64,000 bases of DNA from Bacteroidota bacterium (GTDB lineage Bacteria > Bacteroidota > Bacteroidia > Bacteroidales > Lentimicrobiaceae): assembly GCA_009773515.1 (NCBI GenBank), contig WSXX01000010.1, positions 1 to 64,000 of the forward strand, given 5' to 3'. The notes beneath the pieces were generated by a model. The model saw only the letters and a list, made by a program, of their open reading frames with translations, had not been told where the DNA came from and made no database searches. The translations under genes and the position numbers were made by a program. Below are positions 52,901 to 61,133 of this stretch, piece after piece (the stretch's first letter is position 1; every line of letters begins with the position of its first letter).

Positions 52901-54301
52901 CGACCAGTGCTGCTGACTGCTGCAGCCGCAGCAATGGGTTTTCTGCCAATGGCTGTTTCAACTTCTGCAGGCGCCGAAGTGCAGCGTCCGCTTGCAACTG
53001 TGGTTGTTGGGGGATTGATTACTGCAACATTGTTAACCATGATTGTGCTCCCTGTTTTGTTTTGTTTGTTTGAAACACCCAGACGTCGCCGAAAAAATAT
53101 CAGTCTGCCAAAGCCGGGTGTAATGTTGCTCATACTTCTATTTTTGATTCCTGCTCTATCGGCACATTCTCAGCAACTTACTCTTGATAATGCCATTGAA
53201 ATTGCCGTTAAAAATAATGCTGGTGTGAAAGCCGCTTCTTTTGAACTTGAGAGTTCCCAATGGATGAAAAAAGCTGCGTTTAATCCTGAAAAGACTATGG
53301 TTTACTACAATGTTGACCAGAATAACATTGCTGAAAGCAACATGCCGCTGAAAGTTTGGGGATTGCAGCAATCTATTGAATTTCCGGGTGTTTACACTGC
53401 TCAGAGGAAGGAGGCCGGGTTTAATTCTGAAATCAGCGGGTATCTTCTGAGCAGAGAAATTAATTCAATAGTTAAAGAGGTTAAAAAAGCCTATTTTGAA
53501 ATAGTCTATCTGAACCTTGTAAAGCAGGAGTATCAGATGCTTGACAGCAATTACACTGCAATAGCCGAAGCTGCACGCAGAAATTTTGAACTTGGAGGTA
53601 CCGGTAAACTTGATTACTTGTCAGCAACTGCTAAGCAACAGGAAACTTCATTACAGCTTAATCAGACAGAAAATGAGATTTCAGCCACCAAAAGCAGGTT
53701 ACAGGCTCTTTTACAAACAGATTCGGCTTATTTAATTGAGAGTGTTCAATATGAGCCCGTTGAGCTGTTATTGAATAATCAGTTGGTTTCAGATGTCAAA
53801 CAGTTTTACGAATTTACAGCAAAAGCAGCCGAATCACGGGCGAAAATTGAACGTTATAAAGGTTATCCTGATCTGCATCTGGAGTATTTTTTAGGGTCGG
53901 ATCAAGGTCCTGAACATAAATTGTACAATGGTTTTCAAATCGGACTTGGAGTCCCGCTCTGGTTTCCTGAAAAACGGGCGGCTGCGAAATCAATGTTTCT
54001 GCAATCAGAATCAATTCAACAACAGGGAATTAACCAGATGGTGCTGATAGAAAGTAAACGGGAGCAATTAATGCAGGAACTGGCAGGTAAGAAAATGCAG
54101 CTGGATTATTATACTGGCCAGGGTTTGGCATTAGCCGATGAAATCAGAAATGCTGCAAACTTATCCTTCGAATCGGGTGCTATAAATTCATTTCAATACC
54201 TGCAGGCAATTGAAAATGCCATCAGAATGAAGATGGATTATCTCCATTCTCTGCATGCACACAATCTTACTGTAATCGAAATTAATCACCTGGCATTTTA
54301 A
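49973..54301 (+). CDS. CusA/CzcA heavy-metal RND pump fused to a TolC-like domain
   Basis: Fusion of 1442 residues. Residues ~1-1040 are a full RND pump with 12 helices: LNIPIGAVPDVTNNQV, the helix-4 proton relay LGAIDFGIIIDGAVIIVEF as in metal-exporting members, KMFRPMAQVFTFALLG, and the second half FGIAVLNGIVLIEHFKELR. A hydrophobic segment (VMLLILLFLIPALSAHSQ), reading like an internal signal peptide, leads into ~380 residues of TolC/OEP type (TLDNAIEIAVKNNAGVKAAS, long coiled coils). So one chain has inner-membrane pump and outer-membrane channel. Such fusions occur in Bacteroidota. Whether the chain is cleaved at the internal signal is unknown. The adaptor overlaps its stop by one base. 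Confidence 0.94.
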   Translation: MIHKIIESSLQNKLIVLLATATMAGFGLFALLNIPIGAVPDVTNNQVQVITTSRNLSTLDVERFITYPVELEMANLPGLVEIRSISKFGLSVVTIVFEDNIGTYLPRQLIAERIQSATESIPQGFGTPFMGPISTGLGEIYQYILEVDPAYKDQYSTTDLRTIQDWQVRRQLSGIPGVVEVNTWGGYLKQYEVALDPNQLKAMNISIEEIYSALEKNNSIVGGGYIEKTNQSYFIRSEGLVGSVEELRSIVVANRSGSIVRVGDIATVQIGSATRFGAITANGEGEKVLGQVMMLKDANSNQVINDVKKRVEEISGSLPEGVSINGFLERSALIKKTTMTIAENLILGCLIVIFVVVLLLGNLRSGLVIASVIPLSLLFALSLMYVFGVDANLMSLGAIDFGIIIDGAVIIVEFIAFQITRNSSEIMKLHGVERQSMIDKITLKGTKKLTRSAVFGQLIIIIVFIPILSLSGIEGKMFRPMAQVFTFALLGTMILGFTYVPVVSSMFLRPAKYKNNISTRFLALLNRAYEPSITWALSHKKFVIISAVLLLGYSGFIFSRMGGEFVPTLDEGDFVIQPVFKTGTSLSKTIELTTRIEKILKEFPEVDQIVSRIGAAEVPTDPMSMEESDIIITLKPRKEWVTAKSKDELADKFKEALLVIPGIDYEFTQPIEMRFNELITGTRADVAIKVFGEDLDYLNKTALRIKSLIEPVDGASDVIVEKTAGLPEMNISYNRTKLAMYGLNIDDVNKVVSMAFAGLKAGEIFEGEKRFDLVIRYEKAFRDDIEHLRNTFVPLPAGGQVPLSELADVTFSSGPAKISRDDTRRRVVVGVNVRGRDLESVVKDIQKLIDVNIDLPAGYSVEYGGQFENLRSARTRLMIAVPIALLLIFTLLHLAFGSLREAFMVYTAIPLSAVGGIWLLWLRDLPFSISAGVGFIALFGIAVLNGIVLIEHFKELRKQGVEDIRELIIRGTSERLRPVLLTAAAAAMGFLPMAVSTSAGAEVQRPLATVVVGGLITATLLTMIVLPVLFCLFETPRRRRKNISLPKPGVMLLILLFLIPALSAHSQQLTLDNAIEIAVKNNAGVKAASFELESSQWMKKAAFNPEKTMVYYNVDQNNIAESNMPLKVWGLQQSIEFPGVYTAQRKEAGFNSEISGYLLSREINSIVKEVKKAYFEIVYLNLVKQEYQMLDSNYTAIAEAARRNFELGGTGKLDYLSATAKQQETSLQLNQTENEISATKSRLQALLQTDSAYLIESVQYEPVELLLNNQLVSDVKQFYEFTAKAAESRAKIERYKGYPDLHLEYFLGSDQGPEHKLYNGFQIGLGVPLWFPEKRAAAKSMFLQSESIQQQGINQMVLIESKREQLMQELAGKKMQLDYYTGQGLALADEIRNAANLSFESGAINSFQYLQAIENAIRMKMDYLHSLHAHNLTVIEINHLAF

Positions 54302-55518
54302 TGACTTTTAAAAATCAGATCATGAAAACATTGATAAAATCAATCGTACAAACCACGAACAATTTTACTGAATTGGCTGGTATCGGCTTTTTTGTTTCAT
54401 TGGTAATTATAATCCTTGCTGCATCTTCCTGCAAATCGCCTGAAAAGGATACTGGAGAAGCCATTGACATAACTGCAGAGACTTCCCTGGTTCTGACTAC
54501 CGATCAGTTTGAAGGCGCAGATATGCAGCTCGGTTCAATTACCGATACTGTTTTTCACCATTTTGTGACCGGTACTGGTTATGTGGATGTCCCTGAGCAG
54601 AATAAAATGGTAATCGGCAGCTATTATGGTGGAAAGGTTTCAGAGATATTTGTAGTTGCCGGGCAATCGGTGAGTAAAGGGGATCGGCTATTCAGTATTG
54701 ACAATCCTGATTTCCTTGATATGCAGCAGGATTATCTGGAAACACTGAGTCAGGCCAAAAATCTTCAGTCGGTTTATGAACGACTGAAAAAACTGGCAGA
54801 AGGGAATGTCTCTTCACAAAAAGATTTCCTGCAGGCCGAAACAGAATATATGATGGTTTCTGCCAAATTGAAATCCTCAGAAGAAAAACTTAAGCTCATG
54901 CAGATTGATCCTGCAAAGCTTAATTCAGGTAACATAAGTTCAGGAATAATTGTAAGAGCACCTTTTGCATCTTCTGTTTCGGCTATTCTTGTCACTAAAG
55001 GACAATGGATGAATAATGATGCACAGGCTGTTGAATTGGTAAACGCCAGTGTGTTGCTCGCCAGGATAGAAGTTTTTGAAAAGGATATCTCCTATCTGAA
55101 AAAAGGGCAGGCCGTTCATATGCAGCTTCCTGACAGACCTGACCTCACGTTTGAAGGTGTTGTTGGCAATATCGCAAAACAGGTTGATAAGCAAAAACGT
55201 TTGGCTGGTGTAATTGTCAATATTACCGGTGGATATAAAGAAGTGCTCTTGCCCGGTATGTTTCTGTCGGCAAATGTTGCAGTTGAAGATTACAAGGTGC
55301 GCTGTTTGCCCGAAAACGCAATTATTGATGTTGATGGAAGGTTTTTTAGTCTGGTGCTTGATAAGGTGGCAGAGGATGGGTATCATTTCAGGAAAGCAGA
55401 GATTTTCCCGGGACGCACAATGCACGGATATACCGAATTAAAAAATACGGATGCTTTTGGTGCAGGAACAAAATTTCTTATCAAAGGCGCTTTCCAGTTG
55501 ATTCAGGCTGAGGAATAG
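54301..55518 (+). CDS. RND efflux periplasmic adaptor (CusB-like)
   Basis: Membrane-fusion protein of 405 residues. A hydrophobic stretch and lipobox (LAASSC) near residue 40 anchor it. Barrel-sandwich/lipoyl halves (MVIGSYYGGKVSEIFVVAGQ and GIIVRAPFASSVSAILVTKG) flank a helical hairpin (YLETLSQAKNLQSVYERLKK), followed by beta-barrel and membrane-proximal parts. It bridges pump and channel and would pass metal to them. Start is the ATG of the TAATG overlap; an ATG at 54322 is also possible. Last gene of the operon. Confidence 0.93.
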   Translation: MTFKNQIMKTLIKSIVQTTNNFTELAGIGFFVSLVIIILAASSCKSPEKDTGEAIDITAETSLVLTTDQFEGADMQLGSITDTVFHHFVTGTGYVDVPEQNKMVIGSYYGGKVSEIFVVAGQSVSKGDRLFSIDNPDFLDMQQDYLETLSQAKNLQSVYERLKKLAEGNVSSQKDFLQAETEYMMVSAKLKSSEEKLKLMQIDPAKLNSGNISSGIIVRAPFASSVSAILVTKGQWMNNDAQAVELVNASVLLARIEVFEKDISYLKKGQAVHMQLPDRPDLTFEGVVGNIAKQVDKQKRLAGVIVNITGGYKEVLLPGMFLSANVAVEDYKVRCLPENAIIDVDGRFFSLVLDKVAEDGYHFRKAEIFPGRTMHGYTELKNTDAFGAGTKFLIKGAFQLIQAEE

Positions 55519-55551
55519 TAATTTAAAATCAGCATGAATCTGGATTTTAAC

Positions 55552-55580
55552 CAGAGTTAATCTAAGGTCTGGGTTTTTTT
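55552..55580 (+). terminator. terminator-like hairpin after the adaptor
   Basis: CCAGA and TCTGG form a short stem around 55551-55572, followed by eight T. Weak stem but a strong T-tract. Confidence 0.45.
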
Positions 55581-55707
55581 TCTTAATTCTCAGGGATTTA
55601 TTTTTCATTTTTCTCATGAAGAAAATACTCCTTAATATTGCGCCGGATTTGATCCATGGACTGGAAAATAACCGTTTATCCAACCAAACATTCAATTTTC
55701 TGTTGTT

Positions 55708-57765
55708 ATGAAAAAACTAACTTTCCTTACACTTACCATGATGACTTTAAGTATAGCTTCCTGTAATCAGGAACCCTCGAAAACACCGCAACCGGAAGAA
55801 TTCAAATTCCTGCTCGAACAATTTGCCGACCTGAAAATTATGCGTTATCAGGTGCCGGGGTTTGATTCATTGACGATTCAACAGAAAGAGCTGGTGTATT
55901 ACCTGAGTCAGGCAGCCATTGCCGGACGTGATATTCTGTTCGATCAGAACTACAAATACAATCTGGCCATTCGCCGCACCCTCGAAAACATTGCAGAAAA
56001 TTACCAGGGTGACCGTAATTCAGATGATTTCCTGAAGTTTATGGTTTACACCAAACGTGTTTGGTTCAGCAATGGCATTCATCATCACTATTCAAAAGAC
56101 AAATTTTATCCGGAGGTTAGCCAGGCTTACTTTGAGTCGTTAATCAGGGAAACTACCGGAGGCAAATTCCCTTTGCGTGAAAACCAGGAAACAGACGCAT
56201 TTATAGCAGAGATTATCCCGGTGATTTTTGATGAAAATATTGCGCCAAAGGCTGTAAGTCAGGAGGCCGGTAAAGACCTTTTGCTTAATTCTGCATGCAA
56301 TTTTTATGATGGCGTTACCGAAAAAGAAGCTGAGGAATTTTACAAAACGCTTAAGAACAATGCGGTTAAAAACGGATCAGACACATTGGTCTCCTTCGGA
56401 CTGAATAGCAAACTGGTAAAACGCGATGGCATTATCCGTGAAGAAGTTTATAAACTTGGCGGATTGTATTCTCAAGCCATTGAGCAAATAGTTTATTGGC
56501 TGAAAAAGGCTGCAACTGTTGCTGAAAATCCACATCAGCAAAAAGTAATTGAATCATTGGTGAAGTATTACGAAACCGGCGACCTTACCATCTGGGATGA
56601 ATACAATGTGCTTTGGGTGAAAGATATGGATTCTCATATCGATTTTGTAAACGGATTTATTGAAATTTATGGCGACCCAATGGGGTTAAAAGCTACCTGG
56701 GAAAGTCTGGTGAATTTTAAAGATGTGGAGGCTACCAAACGTGCCGAAACCATCAGCCGGAATGCACAGTGGTTTGAGGACAATTCTCCGGTTGAATCAC
56801 GATTTAAAAAATCAGAAGTGAAGGGTGTTTCTGCAAAAGTTATTACCGCAGCTCAGCTGGGAGGAGATTGTTATCCATCCACACCCATTGGTATCAATCT
56901 GCCAAATGCCGACTGGATCCGCAAAGAACATGGTTCAAAATCGGTTACCATTGAAAACATTACTTATGCTTACGATCAGGCTGCGTTGGGCAATGGCATG
57001 ATTGAAGAGTTTGCCGGCTCAACTGAAGAGATTGATCTGGCCAAAAAATACGGAAGTCTGGCCAGTAACCTGCATACTGATCTGCATGAGTGTCTGGGTC
57101 ATGGATCGGGACAACTTCTGCCCGGTACCCGTGGCGATGAACTGAAAAATTATGGTTCGCCGCTTGAAGAAGTCCGTGCCGATCTGTTTGCACTTTATTA
57201 CATGGCGGATCCTAAAATGATAGAACTTGGTTTGTTCGACAATGAAGGTGTGTTTAAAGCGGAATACAACAGTTACATCCGCAACGGCCTCATTACCCAG
57301 CTTACCCGAATTGAGCCGGGCAAAACCATAGAGCAGGCACACATGCGCTGCCGTCAGTTGATTGCTGCATGGAGTTACGAATTGGGTAAAGATGGCAATG
57401 TAATAGAGAAAATAGTCAAGGATGGCAAAACCTATGTTAAGGTAAACGATCATAAAGCTTTGCAGCAGATATTCGGGCAAATGCTGGCAGAAGTGCAGCG
57501 CATCAAATCGGAAGGTGATTATGCCGCTGGTCGCGATCTGGTTGAAAAATATGCGGTTCAGGTTGATCAGGCTTTACATACTGAGGTTCTGGAACGTTTT
57601 AAAAAGCTGAATCTTGCACCTTATGGCGGTTTTATTAACCCGGTGTTTGTTCCTGTAATGGAAAACGGAAAGATTGTGGATGTGAAGCTTGAATATCCTG
57701 ATGATTATTCGGCGCAAATGATGGGATATTCGAAGAATCATTCGTTTTTGCCCACTTTTAATTAA
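55708..57765 (+). CDS. dipeptidyl-peptidase 3 family metallopeptidase (M49)
   Basis: Zinc peptidase of 685 residues with a lipoprotein-type signal (MKKLTFLTLTMMTLSIASC), so probably periplasmic and lipid-anchored. The family's HExxxGH zinc motif is present as HECLGHGSGQ, with the downstream EEVRADLFALYYM supplying the third ligand (EExRAD). Members remove N-terminal dipeptides. Bacteroidota enzymes of this size and form are known, and a Cys at the second motif position occurs in some. Monocistronic. 57782-57981 holds the repeat at 57811-57881. Confidence 0.95.
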   Translation: MKKLTFLTLTMMTLSIASCNQEPSKTPQPEEFKFLLEQFADLKIMRYQVPGFDSLTIQQKELVYYLSQAAIAGRDILFDQNYKYNLAIRRTLENIAENYQGDRNSDDFLKFMVYTKRVWFSNGIHHHYSKDKFYPEVSQAYFESLIRETTGGKFPLRENQETDAFIAEIIPVIFDENIAPKAVSQEAGKDLLLNSACNFYDGVTEKEAEEFYKTLKNNAVKNGSDTLVSFGLNSKLVKRDGIIREEVYKLGGLYSQAIEQIVYWLKKAATVAENPHQQKVIESLVKYYETGDLTIWDEYNVLWVKDMDSHIDFVNGFIEIYGDPMGLKATWESLVNFKDVEATKRAETISRNAQWFEDNSPVESRFKKSEVKGVSAKVITAAQLGGDCYPSTPIGINLPNADWIRKEHGSKSVTIENITYAYDQAALGNGMIEEFAGSTEEIDLAKKYGSLASNLHTDLHECLGHGSGQLLPGTRGDELKNYGSPLEEVRADLFALYYMADPKMIELGLFDNEGVFKAEYNSYIRNGLITQLTRIEPGKTIEQAHMRCRQLIAAWSYELGKDGNVIEKIVKDGKTYVKVNDHKALQQIFGQMLAEVQRIKSEGDYAAGRDLVEKYAVQVDQALHTEVLERFKKLNLAPYGGFINPVFVPVMENGKIVDVKLEYPDDYSAQMMGYSKNHSFLPTFN

Positions 57766-57810
57766 TTCTTTTAAGGGTTTTCTTTGTCTTTTTTGATTTT
57801 TATCTAATCT

Positions 57811-57881
57811 GACCTGACAAGTCTTCTTCCGACTTGTGAGGTCTTCTTGTTCTATTCAAAATGCTTCCGACTTGTCAGGTC
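57811..57881. repeat. threefold inverted/direct repeat of a 13-mer
   Basis: GACCTGACAAGTC (57811-57823) is followed by GACTTGTGAGGTC (57831-57843, one mismatch to its inverse) and GACTTGTCAGGTC (57869-57881, perfect inverse). Either of the latter can pair with the first. The two downstream copies also share a CTTCCGACTTGT.AGGTCTTC direct repeat. Confidence 0.82.
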
Positions 57882-57948
57882 TTCCTGCTTGAAAATTATC
57901 ACAAACCAAATCATTAAATACAATTGTGGTATATTAACCTGCAATGTT

Positions 57949-57956
57949 TATTTTTG
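57949..57956 (+). promoter_or_regulatory. putative -7 box (TATTTTTG)
   Basis: Exact TAnnTTTG, 26 bases before the porin ATG, with TTGTGG 22 bases upstream (57924) near -33 spacing. Confidence 0.45.
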
Positions 57957-57981
57957 CCTGATTTTTTTCAATACCTTTTCC

Positions 57982-59178
57982 ATGATAAAGCAACTTATAC
58001 TCCTTTTTGCATTCTTGTTTTTGAGTTTTGCAAGCCTTATTGCTCAGACCGAAGTTGATGAACGGGCCATGATTTCATTCCGCAAAGGTTTGGGATTCAA
58101 CGCACCTGACAGTACATTCGGTGTTAATCTCAGGCTGCGGATGCAAAATAGGGTGGCTTTTAATTTTAACGAAGAGTTAAGTATAGAAGATATTGAAGCG
58201 CGTGTGAGTCGCCTACGCCTCAGATTTGATGGATATATTCTAGGAGATAAACTAACTTATTACCTCCAATTGTCGTTTTCGCGGGGCGATCAGGACTGGG
58301 ACAATACCCATATTCCGAATGTGGTGCGCGATGCAATGGTTTATTATCATTTCAATCCGAAGTTTTATCTTGGATTTGGTCAGGGTAAACTTCCGGGAAA
58401 CCGCCAACGTATCATAAGCAGTGGACAACAGCAATTTTATGATCGTTCAAATGTAAATGCACAGTTTACCCTCGACCGCGATTTTGGTTTGTTTGCTTAT
58501 TACAGCAACAAGCTTGCTGGTATTGACTACAATCTTAAAGGAGCCATTTCATCGGGAGATGGCCGCAATCAGTTGAAAACCGACCCCGGACTCATGTACA
58601 CTGCCAGGCTGGAAGTACTTCCGTTGGGAAGGTTTAAAAAAGACGGCGATTTCTCAGAAGGTGATCTTGAGTTTGAGCCATCGCCAAAAGTTGCGCTCTC
58701 TGCCGGTTATTCTTACGATGAAAATGCCTGGCGTACCCGCGGAACCATAGGTACAACTTTGTACGAAGGCCGCGATTTTACCTCTTTCTTTGCAGATGCC
58801 GTGGTCAAATATAATGGATGGGCTCTGTATTCAGAATACATCAGCCGCGCATCTCAACAGTCGGCTTTCACCTATTCTTCTGATTCAACTCTCAAATCAT
58901 ATGCAGTTACCGGTTTTGGAGTGAACACTCAACTGAGTTATACCTTCAGAAATTACTGGGAAATTGCAGCCCGCTATTCAGTGGTAAATCCCGATAAGGA
59001 GATACAAAACGTAGCCATGCGAGACAGCTATTACCTTTTGGGGGTAAATAAATATGTACGAAAACACCTTACCAAGTTTCAGGGATTTGTGGGCTATCGT
59101 ACTCAGGAATCCTATAATTCTGCCGTTTTCGGAAAGAATAACCTGTTGCTTGTATTTCAGGTTGAACTGGGGATTTAG
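57982..59178 (+). CDS. OprP/OprO-like phosphate-selective porin
   Basis: Outer-membrane barrel of 398 residues with signal MIKQLILLFAFLFLSFASLI. The start excludes 45 upstream codons. The pattern DERAMISFRKGLGFNA, RLRMQNRVAFNF, EARVSRLRLRFDGYILGDKL and the late GYRTQESYNSAVFGKNN match OprP/OprO-type porins (Pfam Porin_O_P) of Bacteroidota. These are often found with phosphate or respiratory genes. Here it stands alone. Phosphate specificity is assumed from the family only. Confidence 0.88.
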   Translation: MIKQLILLFAFLFLSFASLIAQTEVDERAMISFRKGLGFNAPDSTFGVNLRLRMQNRVAFNFNEELSIEDIEARVSRLRLRFDGYILGDKLTYYLQLSFSRGDQDWDNTHIPNVVRDAMVYYHFNPKFYLGFGQGKLPGNRQRIISSGQQQFYDRSNVNAQFTLDRDFGLFAYYSNKLAGIDYNLKGAISSGDGRNQLKTDPGLMYTARLEVLPLGRFKKDGDFSEGDLEFEPSPKVALSAGYSYDENAWRTRGTIGTTLYEGRDFTSFFADAVVKYNGWALYSEYISRASQQSAFTYSSDSTLKSYAVTGFGVNTQLSYTFRNYWEIAARYSVVNPDKEIQNVAMRDSYYLLGVNKYVRKHLTKFQGFVGYRTQESYNSAVFGKNNLLLVFQVELGI

Positions 59179-59182
59179 GTTT

Positions 59183-59207
59183 GTGACTTTAATTTGTCAC
59201 TTTTTTT
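59183..59207 (+). terminator. terminator after the porin
   Basis: GTGAC (59183-59187) and GTCAC (59196-59200) close over an 8-base loop and are followed by seven T. It overlaps the last codons of the converging mobA-mobB gene. Confidence 0.65.
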
Positions 59208-60301
59208 ATGCTGAAAACCCCGTTGCTAAAATCTATTTCTCCGGATAGTAGTTGTGTTGGATTCTTTAATGGATTTATAAGCAAAGGATTATATTTCAGG
59301 TGTTTCATTTTGTTTTCGGGAATTACATCGCCGGCAGCAAAAACAAATATGCCGGGTCTGACAATTTCATGAACTCCGCCTGCTTCACACACCACAGGTC
59401 CGGCAGGTAAAATTTTTTTCAGGTTATCGAAAGCTTTATAAATTGATTCACGCGTTGATTCAACAAAATAAACGGTTTCAGCCCCGGCCTGCTTCATTCT
59501 TGAACTATCTTTATTGTTAATGAGCGTTTCTTCAGTGATTCTGAATCCTTCGCCCTCACTGATAATTTTTTGTTCCTGGGTAGATTCATGAAAATGCGGA
59601 GATATTTTTACCGCTGTAACTCTCATTTTTTCAGATAGTTGCTTGATGATCCGGCAAGCAAATAAAGTTTTGCCAACATTTCGTCCGGCGCCCGCAATGA
59701 GCAGCAGATTGGGCATTTCTGAAATTAAAGGACTGATTTCAGAAAGTATATTAAGGTCTTCAGGTGTATTTATGTTTCTGAAATATCCGGAATCTGCAAT
59801 CGCTAAATATTTTGTGTTTATTTTCTTTAGTAAAGAAAGAATCTGATAATCCCCTGCTGAAATCTGTTGATGAATGAAGGGTAAGATACTTCTTGAATAA
59901 AGCGCAACAAGAGGCTCCACTTTTCCATCAGGCAAGATGGGAACAACCGCATCAAAATTGCCGGAGTGTTCAAGTATTGAATTTAAAAGCTCAATGGAAA
60001 GGAGAGGAGTATCGCAGGGTACAAACAGATTGTTATTGGTTTCTGACATACTCAGACATGCTTCAATACCGGCTATCGGACCAATATCAAAATAATTGTC
60101 AGGAACCTTTAGTGCATCGAACCTGTTATATTCATCGTATTGTCCGCTGATGAAGATACGGTCAGTTAACTGATTGATTATGTTCATGCTGTGCTCAATC
60201 AGCAATAAACCGTTATATTCATGCAACGCTTTATTACTTCCCATGCGGCGGCTTTTGCCTCCTGCCAGAATTATTCCAGTCAGATCAGACGATTTTCTCA
60301 T
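59189..60301 (-). CDS. MobA-MobB fusion (molybdenum cofactor guanylylation)
   Basis: Cytosolic fusion of 370 residues. Residues 1-195 are MobA-like, with the nucleotide-binding GIILAGGKSRRMGSNKAL and the DTPLLS acceptor region; MobA joins GMP to molybdopterin. Residues ~198-370 are MobB-like with a P-loop LIAGAGRNVGKTLFA, binding GTP. Fusions of this kind save a partner-finding step. The molybdopterin synthesis genes are not in the window. A molybdoenzyme partner is also not seen. The gene downstream, if any, is the porin terminator. Confidence 0.92.
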   Translation of the reverse strand: MRKSSDLTGIILAGGKSRRMGSNKALHEYNGLLLIEHSMNIINQLTDRIFISGQYDEYNRFDALKVPDNYFDIGPIAGIEACLSMSETNNNLFVPCDTPLLSIELLNSILEHSGNFDAVVPILPDGKVEPLVALYSRSILPFIHQQISAGDYQILSLLKKINTKYLAIADSGYFRNINTPEDLNILSEISPLISEMPNLLLIAGAGRNVGKTLFACRIIKQLSEKMRVTAVKISPHFHESTQEQKIISEGEGFRITEETLINNKDSSRMKQAGAETVYFVESTRESIYKAFDNLKKILPAGPVVCEAGGVHEIVRPGIFVFAAGDVIPENKMKHLKYNPLLINPLKNPTQLLSGEIDFSNGVFSIKKVTN

Positions 60302-60385
60302 TTGCCCGCTGTTTAATTCATCTGGAAGACAGGAATATCTTTGAAAGAGGCCTTGTTGATGAATGCCAGGTTTTTCGGGTAAAAA

Positions 60386-60817
60386 TTAATGACCGCAGGA
60401 ACATCCACTGCAACCACCCATTGATTCTTCATCCTCAAATCCGGTGTCGCAGGACGATGATGTGCTGCAACTTCCGGTGCTGCAACCGCCGCTGACATTA
60501 TACTTTACCTGGAATCCATCCTGGAACCATGCCTGCACACCGCCGGCGACATAACCAACATTCTCAAATCCCTGGTGGAACAACAGATTTGCAGCTTTAA
60601 ACCCGCTGGCTTCATCATAACCACCTGTGATATAGGTGGGTGATTTGTCGAGCCACTGTATTTTTTCGAGCAACTGAAGCAAGGTAACCTGGGTGGTCTC
60701 AACTCCATCGTACGCGACAACGCTGAAACCCTCTTCATCAATGATGTCGATGAATATGGCACCATCCTGTATTTTCTGAAAAGCCTCTGAAGGCTGAAGT
60801 TTTAAAATTTCTGACAT
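60386..60817 (-). CDS. rhodanese-like protein lacking the catalytic Cys, with Cys-rich tail
   Basis: Cytosolic protein of 143 residues. The first ~105 residues follow the rhodanese fold (FQKIQDGAIFIDIIDEEGFS ... GFENVGYVAGGVQAWFQDG). The usual active-site loop CRxGxR is replaced by ITGGYDEASG, so it has no persulfide Cys and cannot be a sulfurtransferase in the standard way. The last ~35 residues are rich in Cys, Ser and Gly (CSTGSCSTSSSC, then CSGCSCGH), eight Cys in all, suitable for metal or Fe-S binding. It lies 85 bases upstream of mobA-mobB on the same strand. A TAATTTTG box precedes it. Confidence 0.85.
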   Translation of the reverse strand: MSEILKLQPSEAFQKIQDGAIFIDIIDEEGFSVVAYDGVETTQVTLLQLLEKIQWLDKSPTYITGGYDEASGFKAANLLFHQGFENVGYVAGGVQAWFQDGFQVKYNVSGGCSTGSCSTSSSCDTGFEDEESMGGCSGCSCGH

Positions 60818-60838
60818 GTTAAATTATTGTTTGGGCTG

Positions 60839-60846
60839 CAAAATTA
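60839..60846 (-). promoter_or_regulatory. putative -7 box (TAATTTTG)
   Basis: Exact TAnnTTTG on the minus strand, 21 bases upstream of the rhodanese-like ATG at 60817. Confidence 0.45.
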
Positions 60847-60911
60847 CCTTTTTGTTTGCTTCAACCGACAATGATGAACGGATAGTTAAATGATAATAAT
60901 CGTTGTTTTTA

Positions 60912-61115
60912 GCCACCAAAACTCCAAAACACCAAATAGCACTAAATATTTTTTTCTTTTGCCACCAAAACTCTAAAACACCAAATAGCACTAAATAATT
61001 TTGATTTTTTCTTTTGCCAACAAAACTCCAAAGCACCAAATAGCACTAAATATTTTTGATTTTTTCTTTAGCCACCAAAACTCCAAAGCACCAAATAGCA
61101 CTAAATATTTTTGAT
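60912..61115. repeat. four-copy tandem repeat of 49-55 bp
   Basis: Units start at 60912, 60961, 61016 and 61071. Each begins GCCACCAAAACTC (one GCCAACAAAACTC), continues with AAA.CACCAAATAGCACTAAAT and ends in a T-rich spacer. A partial copy in reverse orientation lies at 61681-61721, beyond the GxxExxY gene, so the repeats bracket that gene. Confidence 0.93.
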
Positions 61116-61133
61116 AAATATTAAATGATCGAT

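Noticed and set aside
60824-61039. Minus-strand frame with repeated LVLFGVLEFWW-like words
   Set aside because: It is produced by the tandem repeat at 60912-61115; the repeated words mirror the DNA units and frame is lost in later units.
60912-61115. CRISPR array
   Set aside because: Only four units with T-rich, near-identical spacers and no cas genes; it is a simple tandem repeat.
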